64,000 nt of DNA from NCBI GenBank assembly GCA_018524345.1, contig JADQAZ010000003.1, forward strand, positions 496,001 through 560,000, written 5' to 3'. The notes under the pieces were generated by a model, which was not told the origin of the DNA, did no database searches, and saw only the letters and a list, made by a program, of their open reading frames with translations. The position numbers were made by a program, and so were the translations under genes. The stretch's first letter is position 1, and each line of letters opens with the position of its first letter. Shown here piece after piece: positions 53,020 through 61,870 of this stretch. Source of the DNA: Harenicola maris. GTDB taxonomy: Bacteria; Pseudomonadota; Alphaproteobacteria; Rhodobacterales; Rhodobacteraceae.

Positions 53020-53877
53020 ATGGTTGAGGTACTTCAACAAATAATTAACGGCATCGCCATCGGGGGCGTCTATGTGCTGATCGCACTGGGGCTGACCACG
53101 GTTTTCGGTATCCTCGGCATTGCGCATTTTGCCCATGGATCGGTCTCTATGTTCGGGGGCTATCTGACGTTCTTTTTCGTCACCAGCTGGGGCTTTCCCT
53201 TGTTGCTGGCGATCCTGATCGCGCTTTTGGTTGGCCTGATGCTTGGGGTGTTGATCGAGCTTTTGGCCTATCGCCCGGTGCGTGATGCCAATCACATTAA
53301 CGCCTTTATCGTGGCGCTGGGCCTGACCATGATGGTCGAGGGGATCAACCTTGAGCTTTTCGGCCATGAGCAGGTGGTGATCCCGACGGATTTCTCCCGC
53401 GTGTTTAATTTTGGCGGCGTCACCATTCCCGAGCTGCGGCTCTATGTGATCCTTGCCGCTGCGCTTTTGATTGCGGCGATGACCGTCTTTGTCGAGCGGA
53501 CCAAGACCGGGCAGGCGATCCGCGCTGTGGCCGAGAACCGCGATGCGGCGATCCTTATGGGGGTTAACGTCAAGACCATCCCGCTGGTGGTGTTTGCGAT
53601 CTCTACCGCGCTGGGTGTTTGCGCCGGGGTTATGGTGGGCTCGCTCTTTGCCATCGCGCCGGGCATCGGTGAGGGGCTGGTGGTCAAGGGGTTTGCCGTC
53701 CTCATTCTGGGCGGTTTGGGCTCGATCCCGGGCGCTGTGGTGGGGGGGCTTGTCCTTGGCATCACCGAGGCCCTCGCCGCCGGTTTCATATCATCCGCTT
53801 ATAAAGACGTGATCGCATTCGTGGTGATGATCAGCGTGTTGTTGTTCCGGCCTCAAGGCCTGATGGGGAAAGCATAA
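53020..53877 (+). CDS. Branched-chain amino-acid-type ABC transporter permease (LivH type)
   Basis: A 285-residue membrane permease with about eight hydrophobic segments and the LivH features NGIAIGGVYVLIALGLTTVF, GQAIRAVAENRDAAILMGVN and LGSIPGAVVGGLVLGITEAL. It is cotranscribed with the LivM-type gene, overlapping as TAATG. Confidence 0.92.
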   Translation: MVEVLQQIINGIAIGGVYVLIALGLTTVFGILGIAHFAHGSVSMFGGYLTFFFVTSWGFPLLLAILIALLVGLMLGVLIELLAYRPVRDANHINAFIVALGLTMMVEGINLELFGHEQVVIPTDFSRVFNFGGVTIPELRLYVILAAALLIAAMTVFVERTKTGQAIRAVAENRDAAILMGVNVKTIPLVVFAISTALGVCAGVMVGSLFAIAPGIGEGLVVKGFAVLILGGLGSIPGAVVGGLVLGITEALAAGFISSAYKDVIAFVVMISVLLFRPQGLMGKA

Positions 53878-54830
53878 TGGCTCGTAATCGCACATATATC
53901 CTTTACGGTCTGGCACTGGTTGGCTTTGTCTTGCTGCCGCAGCTGATCTCCGTGAAATACTACATCCACCTGAGCGTGCTGGCCCTGATCTGGGTGATTG
54001 CGGCGCAGGGGCAGAACCTGATCCAGGGCTATACCGGATATGTCTCTATTGTGCAGGCCGGGTTTATGGGGATTGGGGCCTATTCTACGGCGCTGATGGG
54101 GATGCATTTTGATCTTCCGGTCTGGTTGAGCATTATCATTGCGCCCTTTGTGACCGCCTTTTTCGCATTGCTGACGGGCTATCCGAGCCTGCGGGTCAAG
54201 GGGCACTACTTTGCCATTGTGACCTTGGCCTTCAATATGGTGATTTTCATCGTTCTGATGAACTTTCACCAGCTGACCCATGGCGAGGCGGGCATCACCG
54301 GGATTCCGAAGCCGGGCGGCAAGGATGCACTGTTCAACTGGCGTGACCGTGAGACCTATTACTACTTTGTTCTGATCATCGCGGCCTTGATGACGGGGCT
54401 GGCGGCATTGATCGTGCGCTCGCGGATCGGGCAGATTTTGGTGGCGATCCGCCAGAATGAGGATCTGGTCGGTGCGGTCGGCATTGCGGCGTGGAAATAC
54501 AAGCTCTTTGCCTTTGTGACTTCGGCGATGTTCGCGGGGCTCGCCGGGGCGATCTATGCGCATTATCAGAGCTTTATCAATCCGGAGATCTTTGGCATCG
54601 CGCAGTCGCTGGATGCGATCCTTGCGGTGATTATCGGCGGGTCGGGCACCATTGCGGGGCCGATTATCGGGGCGTTCTTTGTGGTGTTCCTGCCAGAGTA
54701 TCTGCGCTTTGCCGATAGTTTCCGGTTGATCCTTTATGGTCTGGTGCTGGTTCTGGCGACGATCTTTATGCCGCGCGGCATTGCCGGGATCGCCCGTGAC
54801 CTGATGGAGAAGCGGCGGGGCCGGACATGA
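53877..54830 (+). CDS. Branched-chain amino-acid-type ABC transporter permease (LivM type)
   Basis: A 317-residue membrane permease with the LivM features GYTGYVSIVQAGFMGIGAYS, LRVKGHYFAIVTLAF, RIGQILVAIRQNEDLVGAVG and GGSGTIAGPIIGAFF. It overlaps the LivH-type stop (TAATG) and the acyl-CoA dehydrogenase start (ATGA), which ties transport and catabolism into one operon. Confidence 0.92.
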   Translation: MARNRTYILYGLALVGFVLLPQLISVKYYIHLSVLALIWVIAAQGQNLIQGYTGYVSIVQAGFMGIGAYSTALMGMHFDLPVWLSIIIAPFVTAFFALLTGYPSLRVKGHYFAIVTLAFNMVIFIVLMNFHQLTHGEAGITGIPKPGGKDALFNWRDRETYYYFVLIIAALMTGLAALIVRSRIGQILVAIRQNEDLVGAVGIAAWKYKLFAFVTSAMFAGLAGAIYAHYQSFINPEIFGIAQSLDAILAVIIGGSGTIAGPIIGAFFVVFLPEYLRFADSFRLILYGLVLVLATIFMPRGIAGIARDLMEKRRGRT

Positions 54831-55951
54831 GCCAGAGCTTTCTGGATCAGGTGGCGCATTATGCGCGGGGCCGTGTGGCCCCCGAGGCCACGGCGTGGTC
54901 CATCGGGGCCGCGCCGGAGCCTGCGCTGTATCAAGAGGCGGCGTCCTTGGGGCTTTTGGGGATGGAGGTGCCCGAGGCGCAGGGGGGCAGGGGCTTTGGC
55001 TTTGCCACCCGCGCGGCGGCGCTTGAGGTCTTGGCCGGGGCGGATTTCGGGTTTGCCATGTCCCTCGTCAATACCCACAACATTGCCCTGCGCCTTTGTG
55101 CTCCGGGGCTGGAGGGGGCCGCAGAGCGGTATCTGCCTGCCTTGCTTTCGGGCCGGATGCAGGCCTGCACGGCCCTGACCGAGCCGGGCACCGGCAGCGA
55201 TTTTGCCGCCATCGGCACCACCGCGCGGCGGGGGGCGGAGGGCTGGGTGCTGAACGGCGAGAAGGCATGGATCATCAATGGGCGGCACGCCGGGCTTGCG
55301 GTGGTTTATGCCCAATGTGCGGAGCTGGGCGATAGTTCCGGCATCGGGGCCTTTTTGGTGGATCTGACTGCGCCGGGGGTCACCCGCTATGCCATCGACA
55401 GTGCCTTTGCGCAGACCAGTCTGGGCACCGGCGGGTTTCACCTGTCGGGGGTTACGCTGCCTGATGAGGCGATGGTCGCCGCGCCCGGCACGGCGTTCAA
55501 GGCGATCTTGCAAGAGATCAACGCCGCGCGGACCTACGTTGCCGCCATGTGCGACGGGATGGTTCAGGCGGCGCTGGACAGTGCTGCCGCCTATGGGGCC
55601 GAGCGGTGCAGTTTTGGCAAGCCGTTGAACGCCATAGCGCGTTGGCAGGCGGAGCTCGAGGCGGCGCAGGCGGCCTTGGCGCAGGCCCGCGCCGCCACGC
55701 GGCAGGCTGTTGAACAGGTGGCCGAAGGCGCGGATGCGCAGCTTGCGGCGGCCGAGGCCAAGATCGGATCGGTCACCTGTGCGCAGACCCATTTGCCACG
55801 GCTTTTGCAGTTGATGGGCGCCGAAGGTTTGCGCCCCGAGCACCCCTTTACCCGCCATATCGCCGCCGCGCAGATCGCGGGCTTTACCGATGGGGCGACC
55901 AATATTCTTAAGGACAGAGTGGCGCGTTTGACCGCCCGGAAGGAGACCTGA
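54827..55951 (+). CDS. Acyl-CoA dehydrogenase-family protein
   Basis: A 374-residue flavoprotein of the acyl-CoA dehydrogenase superfamily: GLLGMEVPEAQGGRGFG at the N-terminus, CTALTEPGTGSDFAAIGTTA, LNGEKAWIINGRHAGLAVVY and YGAERCSFGKPLNAIARWQ. The C-terminal motif that usually carries the catalytic Glu (EGT) reads FTDGATNIL, so an Asp occupies that place. It would oxidise the acyl-CoA made by the synthetase at the end of the operon. The ATG overlaps the LivM-type stop (ATGA). Confidence 0.87.
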   Translation: MSQSFLDQVAHYARGRVAPEATAWSIGAAPEPALYQEAASLGLLGMEVPEAQGGRGFGFATRAAALEVLAGADFGFAMSLVNTHNIALRLCAPGLEGAAERYLPALLSGRMQACTALTEPGTGSDFAAIGTTARRGAEGWVLNGEKAWIINGRHAGLAVVYAQCAELGDSSGIGAFLVDLTAPGVTRYAIDSAFAQTSLGTGGFHLSGVTLPDEAMVAAPGTAFKAILQEINAARTYVAAMCDGMVQAALDSAAAYGAERCSFGKPLNAIARWQAELEAAQAALAQARAATRQAVEQVAEGADAQLAAAEAKIGSVTCAQTHLPRLLQLMGAEGLRPEHPFTRHIAAAQIAGFTDGATNILKDRVARLTARKET

Positions 55952-55954
55952 ACC

Positions 55955-56971
55955 ATGCGTGTATTTCAAATCGAGGGCGATTGGGGTTTCGACAACCTGA
56001 CGCTGACAGAGCGCGATGCGCCAAGCTGTGGACCGGGGCAGGTTCTGATCGAGATGCGGATGGCCTCGCTTAACTCCCGCGATCTGATCGTGCCAGAGCG
56101 GGGCTATGGCCGGGCGACGGGCGAGTTGCCTTTGATCCCCGTCTCTGACGGTGTGGGCGAGGTTGTTGAGGTCGGGGCCGGTGTGACCCGCGTTGCTGTC
56201 GGGGATCGGGTTTGCCCGACCTATTTCCAGAACTGGACCGGCGGTGCGCCCACGCCCGAGCGTTTTGCCTCGGCCCTTGGCGGGCCGCTGGACGGGGTGA
56301 TGGCGGATCGCATTTGCCTCTCTGCCGAGGGGGTGGTGAAGGTGCCGGGCTACCTGACCGACGCCGAGGCCGCGACTTTGCCCTGCGCCGCGTTGACGGC
56401 ATGGAGTGCGGTTGTCACCCATGGGCAGACCCGCGCCGGGGACAAATTGTTGATCCAGGGCACGGGGAGTGTTGCGCTTTTCGCCTTGGCCTTTGCCAAG
56501 ATGCAGGGGGCGCATGTGACGGTGATTTCCTCCAGCGACGAGAAGCTGGCGAAGGTGTCCGAAATGGGCGCGGATGCGGTGATCAATTACCGCAGCGAAG
56601 AGGACTGGGCCCGCGCCAGTCGCCCCATCACCGCCGACCGGGGCGGATATGACAATATCATCGAGCTGGGCGGGGCGAAGACCCTGCCGCTGTCTTTGCG
56701 GGCGGTGCGGCCGGGGGGGACACTGTCCATGATCGGCGTGTTGTCGGGCCTGAACATCGAGGCCTCGTTGGGCCCGATTGTGGCGCGGCAGGTGCGGCTT
56801 CAGGGGGTGACCGTGGGCCATAGGGACGGGTTCGAGGCGATGCTGCGGGCCATGGCCCAGCATGAAACGCGCCCTGTTCTGGGCGAGACCTTCAAATTTG
56901 AGCAGCTGAAAGAAGGGCTTACGCATCTTCGCACTGGCGGCCACTTTGGCAAAACCCTGATCGAGTTCTGA
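55955..56971 (+). CDS. MDR-family NAD(P)-dependent oxidoreductase (quinone reductase-like)
   Basis: A 338-residue medium-chain dehydrogenase. It has the N-terminal GroES-like fold (MRMASLNSRDLIVPERGYGR, GVGEVVEVGAGVTRVAVGDR) and a Rossmann domain (GDKLLIQGTGSVALFALAFA). The zinc-binding cysteines of classical alcohol dehydrogenases are absent, so it resembles zinc-free quinone reductases and enoyl reductases. It follows the acyl-CoA dehydrogenase by three bases; it could reduce or oxidise an intermediate of the same pathway. Confidence 0.87.
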   Translation: MRVFQIEGDWGFDNLTLTERDAPSCGPGQVLIEMRMASLNSRDLIVPERGYGRATGELPLIPVSDGVGEVVEVGAGVTRVAVGDRVCPTYFQNWTGGAPTPERFASALGGPLDGVMADRICLSAEGVVKVPGYLTDAEAATLPCAALTAWSAVVTHGQTRAGDKLLIQGTGSVALFALAFAKMQGAHVTVISSSDEKLAKVSEMGADAVINYRSEEDWARASRPITADRGGYDNIIELGGAKTLPLSLRAVRPGGTLSMIGVLSGLNIEASLGPIVARQVRLQGVTVGHRDGFEAMLRAMAQHETRPVLGETFKFEQLKEGLTHLRTGGHFGKTLIEF

Positions 56972-56972
56972 C

Positions 56973-58511
56973 ATGTCCGAGATTGATACCTCCTGGCAGC
57001 CTCGCCGTCATCCGGCGCAGAAGGCTGCCTTCATCATGGCCACAACCGGTGAAACCATCAGCTTTGGCGCGCTTGAAGCCCGCGCCAATCAGGGGGCGCA
57101 TGTGCTGCGCAGCATGGGGGTTCGGGCCGGGATGCATCTGGCCATCCTTATGGAGAACCGGCGGGAGATGCTGGAGGTTTGTTTCGCGGCGGACAGGGCA
57201 GGGGTGTATTATACCACCATCAGCACCCATCTGGGGCCGGATGAGGTTGCCTATATCCTGAGCGACTGTGATGCGCGGCTGCTTATCACCAGCGCGCGTT
57301 ATGCCGGGTTGATCCCGGCGCTGCGCGAGACGCTGGGCGGGGCCTGCGATTTTCTGGTGGTGGGGGGGGAGGACCCCTCGCAGAGCAGTTGGGACGCTGC
57401 CGCCGCGGGCATGCCCGAAACCCCCATCGCCGATGAGGCGCAGGGGGTTGATATGCTTTACTCCTCGGGCACGACGGGACGGCCCAAGGGGATCAAATGG
57501 GAGCTGGAGCCCGCGCCGATCGGCACGCGCACGATGCTGGTTGATTTGCTGACCACGCTTTTCGGCTATGGGCCGGAGGCGCGCTATCTGTCGACTGCGC
57601 CGCTGTATCACGCGGCTCCGCTGCGCCATTCGATGGTGACGATCAAGGCTGGGGGCACGGCGGTGATCATGGATCGGTTCGATGCCGAAGGGGCCCTGCG
57701 CTTTATCGAGCAATATCGCATTACCCACAGCCAGTGGGTGCCGACGATGTTTGTGCGCTTGCTGAAGTTGCCGGAAGAGACGCGCCTGTCATACGACCTG
57801 TCCTCGATGGAAATGGCGGTTCATGCCGCCGCGCCCTGTCCCATTGATACCAAGCACGAGATGCTGGCGTGGTGGGGTGATATCATCCACGAGTATTACG
57901 CGGGCACCGAGAACAACGGCTTTGTCGCCATCACAAGCCCCGAGTGGCGGGAGCATCCTGGCTCTGTGGGCCGTGCGAAGCTAGGCATTATTCACATCTG
58001 TGATGAGGCGGGGGAGGAGTGTCCTGCCGGGCAAGAGGGCGAGATTTACTTTGAGAATGGCCACCAGTTTGCCTATCACAAGGACCCCGAAAAGACCCGG
58101 CGTGCCACCAATCAAAAGGGTTGGACGACCTTGGGGGATATCGGGCGGGTCGACGCGCAGGGGTATCTTTACCTGACCGACCGGAAATCATTCATGATTA
58201 TTTCGGGCGGCGTGAACGTATATCCGCAAGAGACCGAGGACGCTTTGCTGAATCATCCGGCGGTTCTTGATGCGGCGGTGATTGGCATTCCCCACGAAGA
58301 TTTCGGTGAGGCGGTTCACGCGGTTGTGCAGCTGTTGCCCGATACCGAAGCCTCCGAGGAGTTGCGGGAGGCTCTGTTCGCGTTCTGCCGCTCAAGGCTG
58401 TCGTCGATCAAGTGTCCAAGGAGCATCGAGTTCCGCAGTGCCCTGCCGCGCACAGAGACGGGGAAGCTGCACAAGCGGCTGTTACGGGCAGAGTATCATG
58501 GGCCCAAATGA
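56973..58511 (+). CDS. AMP-dependent acyl-CoA synthetase
   Basis: A 512-residue adenylate-forming enzyme: P-loop LYSSGTTGRPKGIKWE, the YYAGTENNGF motif, GDIGRVDAQGYLYLTDR and the C-terminal catalytic lysine in TETGKLHKRLL. It activates a carboxylic acid to its CoA thioester. The gene starts one base after the MDR stop and is the last of the operon. With the acyl-CoA dehydrogenase it indicates beta-oxidation-like degradation of an imported acid, which the sequence does not identify. Confidence 0.92.
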   Translation: MSEIDTSWQPRRHPAQKAAFIMATTGETISFGALEARANQGAHVLRSMGVRAGMHLAILMENRREMLEVCFAADRAGVYYTTISTHLGPDEVAYILSDCDARLLITSARYAGLIPALRETLGGACDFLVVGGEDPSQSSWDAAAAGMPETPIADEAQGVDMLYSSGTTGRPKGIKWELEPAPIGTRTMLVDLLTTLFGYGPEARYLSTAPLYHAAPLRHSMVTIKAGGTAVIMDRFDAEGALRFIEQYRITHSQWVPTMFVRLLKLPEETRLSYDLSSMEMAVHAAAPCPIDTKHEMLAWWGDIIHEYYAGTENNGFVAITSPEWREHPGSVGRAKLGIIHICDEAGEECPAGQEGEIYFENGHQFAYHKDPEKTRRATNQKGWTTLGDIGRVDAQGYLYLTDRKSFMIISGGVNVYPQETEDALLNHPAVLDAAVIGIPHEDFGEAVHAVVQLLPDTEASEELREALFAFCRSRLSSIKCPRSIEFRSALPRTETGKLHKRLLRAEYHGPK

Positions 58512-58623
58512 TATGCTGCATTATGGGGGGCAGGGTGGTTTATGAACTATCCAGGCCTTAGGAGAGGTCAAGGCAAACAACGTCTCAAGGCCGGGAACCG
58601 AAACCGCTCGTGGCGAGAGGAGG

Positions 58624-59697
58624 TCATATCTTGGCGAAGGCGTTAGCGGCGTTCTGCATCGGATTGGACCAGTTGAGTTTGGTGCTGGACCATAGGTTTC
58701 CAGCAATTCCGTTGTTGGACAGAATACCAATCGCGGCATTTCGTTCGGGGCAAATGTGAAGAGCGCATGCCGACCCCGCAGTTCCACCGTTGTGAAACAG
58801 AAAACTCGGTGGCTTGTTGCCCACTGTCACCAACAACCACCCTGAACACTGGGCCGTTGGGGCCAAAGCGCCTTTGGGTCCAAGACCAAGGATTGGGGCC
58901 GCGGATCGACAAATGGCGCGATCAAGTACTGTTTCGGGACTGTTCAACGCCCGAAGCACTTCTGTAGCAAAGCGGGTCAGGTCGCGTGCACTGGATCGCA
59001 GACATCCGGCCGCAGCAAGGCTTTGAAAGGTCCACGGCGGTACAGGCCTTCCTTTCGGTGACTTTGGTTGCGCGAAACGGTGTTGCTGACGGCTGTGGAA
59101 CTGGTCAGTGGTATCCAGCAACCCTATTGGACCCGTTACCTTATCAGCGAGAAGTTCGACAAACGGCTTGTCTTCCATAATCGCCATCGCTTCGCCCAAT
59201 AATCCAACCCCAAGGTTGGAATAGGCATGGCGATGCGGAGGAGAGAATGCCTTGCTCCGCCAATTATGAAGCCATGCCAGCAAATCAGAACGAGAAAAGG
59301 TCACGTATGGACCATCTGGCTGCTGCTGAAACACAGCTTTCCAAAGCGGTAAGTAGTAGTTTGGCAGACCGCTTGTATGCGACGTCAAACTCTCGGGGGT
59401 GACCCAGTCTGGCACGTCTTTCAGTACCTCCGACATGGCGCGCAGTGGTGCTTTCGGATCTATCTTTCCTTCCTCAATCAGCACACAAAGCAGGATTGCT
59501 GTTAAGACTTTGGTGATAGACGCGATTTCGAAAAGCCAATCTTCACAGCGGGCGTCACAAACCGTCGTGCCAGTGCTGATAAATGTCTCTTCGTCGTTGC
59601 TGAGTTGGAAGCCTACAACAGCGTGTTGCGGGCTCGTGTAGGGACGCAACATCGACCGGAGGTTTTTCGTCTTTGCACTCATCTCTGACGCTGTCAT
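58624..59697 (-). CDS. Serine hydrolase, beta-lactamase/DD-peptidase fold
   Basis: A 357-residue class C beta-lactamase-like protein. The three active-site motifs are present: SITK in FEIASITKVL, YSN in HAYSNLGVGLLGEAM, and HNG in FHNGGTAGSA. There is no signal peptide from the chosen start, so it is probably cytoplasmic or exported by another route. ATG 59697 follows AAAGGGG; an upstream in-frame ATG at 59829 lies inside the preceding gene. It is the last gene of a five-gene unit. Members include esterases and peptidases; the substrate is unknown. Confidence 0.85.
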   Translation of the reverse strand: MTASEMSAKTKNLRSMLRPYTSPQHAVVGFQLSNDEETFISTGTTVCDARCEDWLFEIASITKVLTAILLCVLIEEGKIDPKAPLRAMSEVLKDVPDWVTPESLTSHTSGLPNYYLPLWKAVFQQQPDGPYVTFSRSDLLAWLHNWRSKAFSPPHRHAYSNLGVGLLGEAMAIMEDKPFVELLADKVTGPIGLLDTTDQFHSRQQHRFAQPKSPKGRPVPPWTFQSLAAAGCLRSSARDLTRFATEVLRALNSPETVLDRAICRSAAPILGLGPKGALAPTAQCSGWLLVTVGNKPPSFLFHNGGTAGSACALHICPERNAAIGILSNNGIAGNLWSSTKLNWSNPMQNAANAFAKI

Positions 59698-59708
59698 TCG
59701 CGACCCCT

Positions 59709-60152
59709 TTAATTCAGGAATTCTCTGATGGCAGTCAGCACAGTATCGGGGCCATCTAAATGCTGGGCACGAAACTCTGTCAGGATCGCCTCGCGGCAGT
59801 AGGTGGCACCAGACATAAAGCGCTGGCACCCGGTTTGCCGCACAGCGTGTCCGTTCAGGTCCTGGTAGCCCGCTTTGATCGGTTTTGCCGCCCGCAGACT
59901 ATCAGGGTTTTGCCCCAAGTATGCCCTTGCCTGCGTCGCGCCCCGAGAAAGCCCAACCACAATGGGGGCCTCGTTAACGGGCACGAGGTCGATGACCTCT
60001 AGTTGCGGTCGAACACCGGCGAGTGTTTGGGAGGGGTCCTCTGTCATCAACCGAGACACCGGATAATCGCCGCGCCTGCCCATGAAGGTAGCTATGATAA
60101 TGAGGATGAAGCCTGCGCCCATGGAGAGGAACCATTGCAGAAGGCGTTTCAT
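59709..60152 (-). CDS. Small membrane-anchored protein, possible hydrolase-derived
   Basis: A 147-residue protein of unknown family. It has an N-terminal membrane segment (residues 5-25, FLSMGAGFILIIIATFMG), then EAPIVVGLSRGATQARAYLG, which loosely resembles an alpha/beta hydrolase nucleophile elbow, and a C-terminus (GPDTVLTAIREFLN) typical of such hydrolases. The core between them is too short for a full hydrolase. It overlaps the start of the neighbouring serine hydrolase gene by an ATGA and is part of the same operon. Confidence 0.6.
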   Translation of the reverse strand: MKRLLQWFLSMGAGFILIIIATFMGRRGDYPVSRLMTEDPSQTLAGVRPQLEVIDLVPVNEAPIVVGLSRGATQARAYLGQNPDSLRAAKPIKAGYQDLNGHAVRQTGCQRFMSGATYCREAILTEFRAQHLDGPDTVLTAIREFLN

Positions 60153-61183
60153 CTTACTTCACTATGTTTCGCGACTAGGCCTAGAACGCGCAGCATAAAT
60201 CCAATGGGGCGGCGTGGGGCGTCTGTTTGATTGAATGTGCCGAGAAGGTAGATGTCTGGCTCAGGTGCATGAAATGCAAAGGACCCGTTTGACCCCGAGT
60301 GGCCGATCAATTCCGGTGTTGCGCGAAATAGCGTCATCCAACGGGGTAGTTTTACCCGCATCAGGCCGTAACCATACTGAATCGGAAAGAAGAGCCTGTT
60401 CCATTGATGCATTTGAGTTATGTTCTTGGGATCAAAAAGCTGCCCCTCCGAGAAAGCGCGCAGGAAGATCATCAGTTCATCCATTGATGAGATGATGCCG
60501 CCGTCCGGCCCCATGCTGGCCAGAGTTTGGGCGACGTTCAATTGTGTGTCCTTGTGGTAGACAGGCAACCCTAGTTCATCTCCGCCCAGAACTTCGGTTT
60601 GGGTTAGTCCCAGCCGGTCGCAGATACGGTATTGCAGGGCTTGATTATAGGTCTGGCCTGTAGCGGCCTCGATTACGGCTCCAAGCATTTGGTAGTTGGT
60701 GTCGGAGTAATACGACTTGCCGCTACGGGGGGCGGCCTGCGGCGGCAGTGCCTTTGTCATCTGCAAGACATCGTTCAGATCATAGCGCCGGTCATTGCCC
60801 GCTTTCAGGGCCTTGGCCAGATCGCCTTCATAATAGTCGGCAAGGCCGGATGTCTGGTGCAAGAGGTGCCGGATGGTCAGGCCGGGCCCGTAATCCACGC
60901 CTTTCACCACGTGCACTCCAGTTAGGTCTACGTCAGGCAGGATAGTTTCCACCGTCTGATCCAGATCGATACGCCTTTCGTCGACGAGTTGCATGATCAA
61001 AGCGGATGTAAACATCTTGGTGATGCTTGCGATGGGAAAACGGGTATCGGGGGTGGCCGCCCCCGCGCTACCTTTGAAATCAACCCTGCCGTCCCGTGAG
61101 GCGACCCGTAAGATCACTCCATGGGTGTGCGCCTTTGCGCATTCTCTTTCGATCAGAGTTTCTAGGCTGTTGGACAGGGGCAT
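60149..61183 (-). CDS. Serine hydrolase, beta-lactamase/DD-peptidase fold
   Basis: A 344-residue class C beta-lactamase-like protein. Motifs are SITK in FPIASITKMFTS, YSD in SYYSDTNYQMLG at the YxN position, and HSG in LIGHSGSNGSF. It lacks a signal peptide. It is the second serine hydrolase of the operon, so the two may act on related esters or amides. It starts 27 bp after the membrane-protein stop on the same strand. Confidence 0.87.
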   Translation of the reverse strand: MPLSNSLETLIERECAKAHTHGVILRVASRDGRVDFKGSAGAATPDTRFPIASITKMFTSALIMQLVDERRIDLDQTVETILPDVDLTGVHVVKGVDYGPGLTIRHLLHQTSGLADYYEGDLAKALKAGNDRRYDLNDVLQMTKALPPQAAPRSGKSYYSDTNYQMLGAVIEAATGQTYNQALQYRICDRLGLTQTEVLGGDELGLPVYHKDTQLNVAQTLASMGPDGGIISSMDELMIFLRAFSEGQLFDPKNITQMHQWNRLFFPIQYGYGLMRVKLPRWMTLFRATPELIGHSGSNGSFAFHAPEPDIYLLGTFNQTDAPRRPIGFMLRVLGLVAKHSEVR

Positions 61184-61210
61184 CTTAGAGGTCCTTTCAA
61201 TCTACTGTTC

Positions 61211-61870
61211 CTAGGTTTCGTTTTTGAAAAGAAGGGAACGACCGACTGCGATGAACCATGCTATTGCGCCAAGGCCGAACACAGCGCCCGCGACCTCGCC
61301 AAGGGGGGGCAGGATTGTCAGCAAACCGCCAAAGCCTGTGAGAAGGCCCAGCCCGATAACAATTTTGCCGAAGGCACGGTGCAGCAAGGCGGCGATGCTC
61401 ACGCAGAGGATCCAGACCCCTCCGGCAATTTCGTTTCCACCGCCAAGACCAAGTTCGACAGCGTGCAGAGCCTCCCACGTGCGCACAGCTGTTTCAAAGT
61501 CGCTCGGAGCCAAGGCTGCCATACGTTCCGTGGTGACATTGCCGATCATGCCCGCACCCAGAACAAGCGTTGTCCAGATTAGGCCAAAGGCCAAAGTCAT
61601 GGTGCCCCAATCGGGCGATTTCCTATTCAGTCGGCTTGCCAGTGCAACGACTAGAACAGCGAGCGCCAATGCGTTGAGCACATAGATCACCGTATTCCAA
61701 ATGATCAGGAGCATTTGGTTCTCGACCGTAAACCGCACCACTCTGGCCGCGTCGATATCGTTCGTGCCAAAGCCGATTTCAGCAAACTCGGTGACCAGCA
61801 GAACAAAGCCAAAGATGTATGTGGCTGCGCAGGTTAAAGCGGCAATTCCGCCAATTCGGTTCATTGTCAT
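61211..61870 (-). CDS. DUF4386-like membrane protein
   Basis: A 219-residue membrane protein with about six hydrophobic segments (ALTCAATYIFGFVLLVTEFA, LIIWNTVIYVLNALALAVLV, LAFGLIWTTLVLGAGMIGNV, GGVWILCVSIAALLHRAF, KIVIGLGLLTGFGGLLTILP, VFGLGAIAWFIAVGRSLL). It resembles DUF4386 proteins; the assignment is tentative. The ATG overlaps the SDR stop as ATGA. Confidence 0.65.
   Translation of the reverse strand: MTMNRIGGIAALTCAATYIFGFVLLVTEFAEIGFGTNDIDAARVVRFTVENQMLLIIWNTVIYVLNALALAVLVVALASRLNRKSPDWGTMTLAFGLIWTTLVLGAGMIGNVTTERMAALAPSDFETAVRTWEALHAVELGLGGGNEIAGGVWILCVSIAALLHRAFGKIVIGLGLLTGFGGLLTILPPLGEVAGAVFGLGAIAWFIAVGRSLLFKNET

Noticed and set aside
51991-53367. A 458-codon open frame on the minus strand
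   Set aside because: It spans the binding-protein gene, the terminator and part of the LivH-type gene in antisense and has biased composition.
54734-56974. A 746-codon open frame on the minus strand
   Set aside because: It lies antisense to three well-supported genes (end of LivM-type permease, acyl-CoA dehydrogenase, MDR oxidoreductase), is Arg-, Gly- and His-rich and has no domain. It is a composition effect of GC-rich coding DNA.
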